From assembly GCF_003573695.1 (NCBI RefSeq), contig NC_039359.1, positions 88,454,566 to 88,518,565 of the forward strand: a stretch of 64,000 bases of DNA, read 5' to 3'. Below are positions 57,060-64,000 of this stretch, in pieces. This DNA is from Papaver somniferum. Its lineage: Eukaryota; Streptophyta; Magnoliopsida; Ranunculales; Papaveraceae. The notes under the pieces are model-generated. The model was not told the DNA's origin, ran no database searches, and was given only the letters and a program-made list of their open reading frames with translations. Positions within the stretch are counted from its first letter, which is position 1. The number at the start of each line of letters is the position of its first letter. The translations under genes were made by a program, and so were the position numbers.

Positions 57060-58590
57060 ATCTCCCTCTTTGTCAATTTTAGTGACAAAACTATCAATAC
57101 ATATGGATTACAAAATAAATAAACTTTGTAGCTTCTCATCCAAATGCTTGATCTCCTTGGTTCTCCAACATTGCTCGAAATATTCGTCACTTCCAAGTAC
57201 TCCAATGATTCTAAATGTGTTCAACTCAGCATCATCGTTGTTGAAGATTCGTAGCTATAACAATGAGAAAATAATAACTCTTAATCATTGTTATACAGTG
57301 TCATAGTATTATTACACAACATTAAAGTTCAATTGTATCACAACTTTGGCAATAATACTATGATGATATGTATCACTCCCCCTTAGTCAATACTTCATCT
57401 CATATGAAAACCACCCCCCCCCCCCCCCCCCTTACATAATGATCCGTAAACCATATGTATTTGTAGTGTGAACTACACATTAATTCTCCCACATTTTGTC
57501 AATATAAATTGGCAAAGGTACGAAAACTAGTGGGATCCTAATGAAATTTCCATAGAGATACTTCATGAAAAAAAGAGAAAAACATATCAACTTGTTTAGA
57601 TGCTATCATATAGCCAAAGCTAAATGCATTCATCAAGGAGTTTATAAAGATACAAGATAACCTCTATAATATTCCACAGCCGCACTCCCTACAAAGATAT
57701 GGCAATTAAGCACAAGTTCAAATAAGAACTCTCTCCCATAAAATGTCACTCCCAAAGGAATAACAAGAGCGGCCTTACTTTCACAAGAAAAGAATGACTT
57801 AAAAGAATACTTTGATACTGAACAGAATTGTTATCTATGTAGAAAAAATACGAAATTGAAACAACAATACAATGGCGTTCTAAGCCTTGATTTCCCAAAA
57901 GATATGAATGAGTCCAGGGGAAAAGGATAGAGAACTAATGAACCAAAACAACACTTATAGACTGCCGTAAGTGTTGGAACGTAGCAGTGTCTAAAAGTTT
58001 GGTGAGGATATCAGCCAATTGTTGTTCTGAAGGCACAAATTCCATATTGATGATACCATTTTCATAGAGATCTCTAATAAAATGATACCTTATATCAATG
58101 TGCTTAGTTCTTGTGTGCTCAACAAGATTCTCATTGATGTGAATCGCACTTGAGTTGTCACAAAAGATCTTCATTATACCAGAGTCAATTCCATAATCAT
58201 CAAGCATTTGTTTCATCCATAGAAGTTGAGTACAACACGAACCTGCAACAATGTATTCTTTTTTCGCATGTAGACATGGATCGTGAGTTTTGTTTCTTGC
58301 TATGCTAAGCCACAAGATTTAACCCAACATAGTAAAATCCCCCCGAAGTACTTTTTTTGTCTTCAACACATCCTTCCCAATCTGCATCTGAATAGGCAGT
58401 AAGATCAGTGTTAGTATCAAAAGTATATGATAGACCATACCCGCTAGTATGTTGAATATATCGTATGATCCTCTTTGCAGCTGCAAGATGAGATTCCTTT
58501 GGATTAGCCTAAAATCTAGCACAACAACCAACACTAAAAGTAATATCAGGTCTAGTAATTATAAGATATAAAAGGCTTCCAATGATAGAG
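57060..58590 (-). pseudogene. Partial second Copia internal region (RNase H end)
   Basis: Matches 50,119 to about 51,660, including the polypurine tract (AAAGAGGGAGAT), the non-coding spacer and RNase H (AKKEYIVAGSCCTQLLWMKQ, CDNSSAIHI, RTKHIDIRYHFIRD, EQQLADILTKLLD). Frames at 57,935-58,315 and 58,319-58,534 are separated by a stop. Similarity ends abruptly at about 58,590 inside the RT/RNase H connection. Confidence 0.82.
57414..57431. repeat. Poly-C run
   Basis: 18 consecutive C where the homologous site at about 50,470 has 7-8. Homopolymer expansion, or an assembly uncertainty. Confidence 0.85.
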
Positions 58591-61500
58591 TTTGGGGTTT
58601 TGTTATTGGTATTTTATGTTATTATGATTCTTAAAATCGATAATCTAGATTTGATGTTTCAATTAGGTTGTAATCCTATTAGCTAAATGGTGATTAGGTT
58701 GGGGCGTTACAAAACCAACACTTGGTGTGATCAACCGGGCAACGCTCTAACGGTTGTAAGAAAATTGTTCGCTGAACTAGCTAATTTAATCAAAAGTCAC
58801 CTTTTCATTACTACTCTTAGACTACTCCTTATTAGTTGTAACAGGGTCAAGACTATTGATTGAAGTTATTATCCATGAGGAAAATTGTATCACCAAAGTT
58901 GAACTTATCAAAAGTTAATTAAGCATGATTTTCTTAAATTTTCATAAACATTATAAGAAAACAAAACCGACCCTAAACCTTAAATCGAACAGAGATAGTG
59001 ATTTGCAGACAAATGATTAATTAAGAAAGAAAAGAAATCACATACGAAGAAGATTATATGTAAACCGAGAGAAACGTTGATAGCGAAATAGTACCTCGAC
59101 TACAGTAAAATAGGAATTGAAGCTTTAAGCTCATCAAATACACACGATGAATTGATGATGCATCCGAGATAGAGGTGATTTTATCGGCTTTTGGAGTGAA
59201 TCTGAGACTCAGAAGAAGAAAAAGTGAAGAACTAATCGAGTTATTAGCCTTTTAGGCTTTCCCTTATAGACCTTCAAAATTCAACATTGGAACCGTTACA
59301 AAAGTGTGACCAAAGCATTTAATCAACATAAACGCAATCTTGATTGAACATAAGAGCGATCAATGGTTTGACACTCAAAAACTTGCTTTATTGACCAATG
59401 GTTTGGCGCCTCATGGGATATTATCTTCGAATATGCTTGTGAGTGGCTAACGGTACGGCGCCGAGCGACTAAGCATTCTGCGGCCCATCTGAGCGCCAAA
59501 CCATCAGTCACTCTCGTTAAATATTTTTTTGATCTTTTTTAAGCTACACTCCATTTACACTCATACGACGTAATTCATATTCTTATTGATAATTCTTATT
59601 CTGGTTGGAAATGAAGGTTCGGCGAGCAGATACTCAACTCCATAGAGTTAGCTAGAAGTGATAAATAAATTTCATGGGTTATAAATTGAACACAAGATAG
59701 TACGACATTTGAAATTTGGCAACACATGCAATAGTAAATTAGTTATTCTTAACTTCAGTGACCCCCACGAATTGAACATGCATAATCTAGGTTTTGTATT
59801 TAGAATAAAAAAATGGAGAAAAGAAGTGATTGAGATCGAGTTTGTTGTCGGTTTCAGGGGTAATCCAGGAGCGACCAATGATTCAGGGCTTTAACCAAGT
59901 TGACTAGGTCAGGCGACTAATCAGTTGGTGCTCAGGAGGAAGCGCCAAATTGTTGGTCACTCAGTGTCTTTATGTTTGGAGCTTCTACGGAGAATGTTGA
60001 ACCACTGCAAGGGGTGGGAGATGATTCATAATGATGTGGCACCATGTTGAAAGTTGAATCTTGAAGCACCACAGGACTAATCCCTAGGGATTTATTTCAA
60101 CTAAATTTTCCAAACTTCCCTTTTTCAGCTGATTCGTCTCGGCTTCATGTCGGCCGACTCAGGAAAAGTTTCTGGTCATATTTCGTCTCGGTGATATCGA
60201 GCATCTTGTTCGCTTCAGCACCGAAAACGAAATTCTCTGCGAGAATGGCCGAGATCGATAACATTGCTTGTGACAGAACATTGACATGATGTTGTGGTGT
60301 CTAAGCATCTATATTGGTTAATTCTCCGTACTGAAATGAGGTAGGTGTTCTTGTTTTACAGGTCTAAATTGACATAGTCATTTTCTTTGTCTTTATTTTT
60401 CTCTACTAAAAATATTAATTATAAAACGAATCTATCAGATTATTTGCATCCAGTCCGTATTTGATGTAAATCCGTTAGATGATTGATTGGATGCCGATGC
60501 TAAATTTAATCCCGAATGAATTGCATTTGATGCGGAAGAGATGGAAACCTTCGCATACCGGCCCATGCTCGCCCCTCGGGTGGTAACCCATACTGCAAGT
60601 GCAAACTATGAGCTTAGCACGAGCCTAAATACATTGACTTACTTCAGATAGACTTTGACTATTGACTCATCACTGAGACGGAGTTTCCTAACAAATTTTA
60701 GAAAGCAAAGTTCTATTTTCTCAAATTATTTTCTTCAGCAGAAGCTTTGGTTATTCCAGGATGGTTTCAAAGTCCATAAGAATTCAGCCTCAGGTAACAT
60801 TTGATGACTTATCATCTTCATCCTCTTAGTTCAGATTCGAAAAATCTCTCCCTTATCAAAACAATGGTTATCACTCATCTCTGATTATCATTTCATCCAA
60901 TATCACTGTATTCAATAATCCTCCAAATGTATCTGGATTGATTTTTTACCGGTCATCATCATCATCATCATCATCACCCTCAGTTTTAGATCCAAAATAT
61001 GTTTTTTTTCATCATTGATGTCAATAATGGTAGTTTTAACAATGCCCCTTTTGAAACCCAAGCCTTGAATGTTTGGATTCTGTATCGGTTTCGTTTCTTG
61101 TGTTAGTTTAGCATTTGATCCACTTAGATCACTTGGCTATAAAATTGTCTGCATTTGGAGAATTGAGAGAGTGAATGTGATAAGATTATAAGATTGAGAT
61201 TTATTCCTCGGAATCAAGTTCTTGGAGACTGTGGAGATATTCTACTACGAGTATTGCATTCCATTTTTCTGGTGTTTTCTTTTTGAAAAATTGCTTGAAT
61301 TGATGCGGAAGAACTAAAATGTTTGCCATTTTTTGCCTGATAAACAGTGATGCTGAAATGAAGTGTAAGTATGAGAATATTCTGTATTTCGGAATGTGCA
61401 GGGGTGATTTTAATTTTATTCTAAGGGATAGCAATTTGACAAATTGCTCTAATATCTTTGAGATGGAGGTTGAATATCAAAATACTGGGTAAATCTAGAT

Positions 61501-62441
61501 GGGTTTGAAAATGATCATTCGCAGTATGATATTGCAGATTATGATAATCTTTTATGCACTGTCTTATGTATGAGGAAGTTGATCTGTTGATGGTGATGAA
61601 GTAGAGTCGAAGGTGTATATATACCAGACATGATTATATCTTAGTATTTATCTAAGGAAAAAGATCTTCACAGATGTGTGAGATTATGCGTTCGATGGCT
61701 GGAATGATTTCTATTCAAGAACATGATAGCATGCTCATCATTATATCGTATCTCTTGCTAATGTTTGATTATCCCAATTGATTAACAATTGATGTTTCAA
61801 ATCTTCTTCGGTCTCTCTATTTGTGGAGGGTTCTTAATTGCTAATTTGTTATCTGAAGCCCACATCAAGGTTTGTTCTTTTGTTTCTATACATGCTGTTC
61901 TTGTGGAGGGTTAGAGCCTCCACTGTTGGACCAGGTGCAACCAGGTTCTCTCTTTATTTCTCTTACATCTTATTGGTTCAATAAGAGGGACATGAAATTG
62001 GTCTCTATTATGAACTTTGAGAAGCATATAACATGTTACCACTTATGACTTACCAGTAAGGTTAAAATTCGTTTAATGCTTATCTATGCATCGATCTATT
62101 GTGAACTTCTGTTGTTATGAAGTTGAGATAGTTGTGCAGTTTAGTCTTTGTGAAATAGGTTCTCTAGACTTATAGATCTGTTTCTTGCTCTTTGCTATGT
62201 ATTAGTATCTTTTCCTTTTACTGGTTCTTGTAGTTGTATATTCATCATGAGCCACCAGTAATATGGTTGGTTAGGTTTGGTCTATTCCCATAAGTCATGT
62301 CTAAGATGCCTTTCCAAGGATCCAGTCACCCTTCACTAATTTGAGCCAGAGTACTAAGATTCTACAGTTAGAGACTTCTCAGGTGGTGAGTACGATGCCG
62401 GAGCATCCTCCCCTTTCTGACTAGAGTCTACTAATGGCAGC
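58591..62441. other. Gene-poor stretch, probable old repeat sequence
   Basis: No convincing gene. 58,700-58,760 carries CAACGCTCTAAC, reminiscent of the LTR edge GCTCTAACA of the SIRE-like family. 59,360-59,970 holds GGTTTGGCGCC / GCGCCAAACC motifs in both orientations. 60,953-60,976 is a (TCA)8 microsatellite. Frames here are short and without recognisable motifs. Confidence 0.4.
60953..60976. repeat. (TCA)8 microsatellite
   Basis: Eight uninterrupted TCA triplets. Confidence 0.9.
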
Positions 62442-62724
62442 TGCAAGATGAAACTTAGATTATATAAAGACAACTCTCTTTATTGATGTTTAGAAAATCT
62501 CTCAAAACTAAACACAAGCTCTAATCTTGCTCATATGATCAACCACAACTTTGGTGAGTATATATATATAGAACTATGAATTCCTTTTCCTAGTCCTATT
62601 ACCTTATTACATGTCTTTCCTTTTCTTAGAACTTAGCTAGCTCCTAATTCTTAGAAATTCATGTATTTCCTATTGTTATCCTAACCAACTTGTTAGTGAT
62701 TTTTATATTAAAGATTAACCAACA
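62442..62724 (-). repeat. Probable 3' LTR of a second Copia element
   Basis: On the minus strand a polypurine tract AACGGGGAGAA abuts TGTTGGTTAATC, a typical LTR start, at 62,724. The far edge is proposed at CATCTTGCA (62,442), giving 283 bp. The 5' LTR lies outside the window, so the edge is not confirmed. A TATATATATATA box is present near 62,560. Confidence 0.55.
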
Positions 62725-64000
62725 TTCTCCCCGTTAAGCTTCAACCTTACCCGTGACATATCTTGTACTCCAATCAGTTGGCTCATTTCTTCAAACTTGA
62801 TCCGAGCTAATGCCTTTGTCATTATATCTTCTTTCTGCTCAGTTCCAGGTATGTGTTCTACGTTAATGACCTCTTTCTCGATGCATTCTCGTATGAAATG
62901 ATACCTTTTGTGAATGTGTTTCGTCTTCCCATGAAACACTGGATTTTTAGTGAGTGCAATTGCAGACTTATTATCAATCTTGATGAGAACTTTTTCAGGT
63001 TCTCTTCCTTTTATTTCACCCAACAGTTCTTGAAGCCATATTGATTGTTTAGCTGCTTCTGTTGCGGCCATGAATTCAGCTTCACAGGATGAGAGGGCTA
63101 CAGTGTCTTGCTTCTGTGAACACCATGTAATAGGTGCTTCTCCTAGATAAAATATATGACCAGTTGTACCTTTTCCATCATCTTGGTCAATATTATGACT
63201 GCTGTCACTATACCCAACAATTCCTTTTGATCCTCCTCGACCATACTTCAATCCACGGCTGATTGTTCCTCTTAGATATCTCAATATCTGCTTTATTACA
63301 TCACCATGAGACTTGCGTGGACTCTGCATATAACGTCTTGCTACTCCCACAGAGAAAGCCAAATCTGGTCTTGTATGTAATAAGTATCTTAGGCATCCAA
63401 CATTTATTCTATAACTTGTTGGATCAATCTCAGGCTCCTCTTGTGCTTTTGAAATTTCCAGTCCAAATTTCATTGGAATTCTTGTTGGATTACAAGTTTC
63501 AAGTCCTGCTTCTTTCATAATTATCCTTGCATAAGCTTCTTGTTTAATCTGAATCCCATCTACTCCTTGATGGACTTCTATGCCAAGGTAATAAGTGAGT
63601 TTTCCGAGGTCTGACATCTCAAACTTTGATGACATTTCTCTCTTGAACTCATTGATCACCTTAAGGGAGTTTCCAGTCAAAAATAGATCATCTACATAGA
63701 CTGCAATCACAAGAAGCGTTCCCTTTTCTTCTCTTATGTATACTGATGTTTCTTTAGAGCACTTAAAAAATCTGATTTCTCTTAAGATTTGATCTAACTT
63801 TGTATTCCAGGCTCGAGGATCTTGTCTTAGACCATATAGAGCTTTTGATAACTTATAAACCTTATGCTCTTGTCCTTTTACTTCAAAACCTTCTGGTTGT
63901 TCAACATACACATCTTCTCGCAATTCACCATGTAAGAATGTTGTCTTAACGTCTAAGTGGTGAATTTCCCATGAGTTTGATGCTGCTTCTGCTATTAAGA
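62715..64000 (-). CDS. Copia reverse transcriptase / RNase H, 3' part, open frame
   Basis: A continuous minus-strand frame enters from beyond the window edge and ends at 62,715. Motifs in order: HLDVKTTFLHGELREDVYVE, KLSKALYGLRQDPRAW, the catalytic YVDDLFLTG (about 63,680), LGKLTYYLGIEV, CLRYLLHTRPDLAFSVG, RNase H YSDSSHNIDQDDGKGTTG, ALSSCEAEFMAATEAAKQ, DNKSAIALTKNP, HIHKRYHFIREC and EDIMTKAL. It has no stops over at least 428 codons, unlike the other retroelements here. Two positions differ from the usual consensus (RQDPRAW for RQAPRAW; YSDSSHN for YSDSDxA). It belongs to a Copia lineage different from the SIRE-like element. Start and upstream pol are outside the window. Confidence 0.92.
   Translation of the reverse strand, partial: LIAEAASNSWEIHHLDVKTTFLHGELREDVYVEQPEGFEVKGQEHKVYKLSKALYGLRQDPRAWNTKLDQILREIRFFKCSKETSVYIREEKGTLLVIAVYVDDLFLTGNSLKVINEFKREMSSKFEMSDLGKLTYYLGIEVHQGVDGIQIKQEAYARIIMKEAGLETCNPTRIPMKFGLEISKAQEEPEIDPTSYRINVGCLRYLLHTRPDLAFSVGVARRYMQSPRKSHGDVIKQILRYLRGTISRGLKYGRGGSKGIVGYSDSSHNIDQDDGKGTTGHIFYLGEAPITWCSQKQDTVALSSCEAEFMAATEAAKQSIWLQELLGEIKGREPEKVLIKIDNKSAIALTKNPVFHGKTKHIHKRYHFIRECIEKEVINVEHIPGTEQKEDIMTKALARIKFEEMSQLIGVQDMSRVRLKLNGENVG

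Overview
The window is nuclear DNA of a flowering plant, probably a dicot. Genes are sparse and intron-rich with GT-AG splice sites, there is a P-class pentatricopeptide repeat (PPR) gene, an F-box/FBA gene and a UBP12/13-type deubiquitinase derivative, and about half the window is plant-type transposable elements. I cannot name the species from the sequence. There are no bacterial features and no CRISPR. LAYOUT: 1-5 kb holds the last two exons of a thrombospondin-type-1/membrane protein gene (+), a broken F-box gene (+) and a small intronless Lys/Gly-rich gene (+). 5.1-8.9 kb is an 11-exon minus-strand gene: a UBP12/13 (USP7) C-terminus without its protease domain, joined to tandem repeats and a MATH-associated coiled-coil tail. 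8.3-26.5 kb is a duplication complex. The 5' end of that UBP-like gene and its flank occur three times, and a 5.68-kb unit (13,985-19,666 and 19,667-25,356) is tandemly repeated. Comparing copies exposes DNA-transposon insertions as filled versus empty sites: a hAT-type element carrying a Stowaway MITE, a small Mutator-like element and a 2.7-kb composite. Two pogo/Lemi-like elements lie in each tandem unit. 27.0-39.0 kb is a nested LTR-retrotransposon stack: an outer Copia-type element (TSD AATGG) holding an antisense solo LTR and a complete but decayed chromodomain Ty3/gypsy element (TSD ATTAA). 39.5-40.0 kb is a 505-bp TRIM-like element (TSD TACTT). 40.3-42.0 kb is a Mutator-like element filled with alternating AACCGAAC/GTTCGGTT motifs. 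42.5-45.2 kb holds a second copy of the small Lys/Gly-rich gene (+) and an intact PPR gene (-) resembling Arabidopsis At4g19890. 45.7-47.6 kb is a decayed LINE, cut off by a SIRE-like Copia element (47,638-57,059, minus) that is followed by a partial second internal region (to about 58,590). 58.6-62.4 kb shows no gene. 62.4-64.0 kb is the 3' end of another Copia element with an open RT/RNase H frame running off the window. GENES: the plausibly functional host genes are the TSP1/TM gene, the two Lys/Gly-rich genes, the PPR gene and perhaps the UBP-like chimera. Most of the rest is mobile-element sequence or its remains. MOST UNUSUAL SIGNALS: the protease-less UBP12/13 chimera and its repeated 5' ends, and the recurrence in unrelated elements of dense arrays of short palindromic or alternating inverted motifs, each family with its own core (GGTTCACGAACC, GTATGCAAAC, GTACGCATAC, AACCGAAC, GCGCCAAACC).
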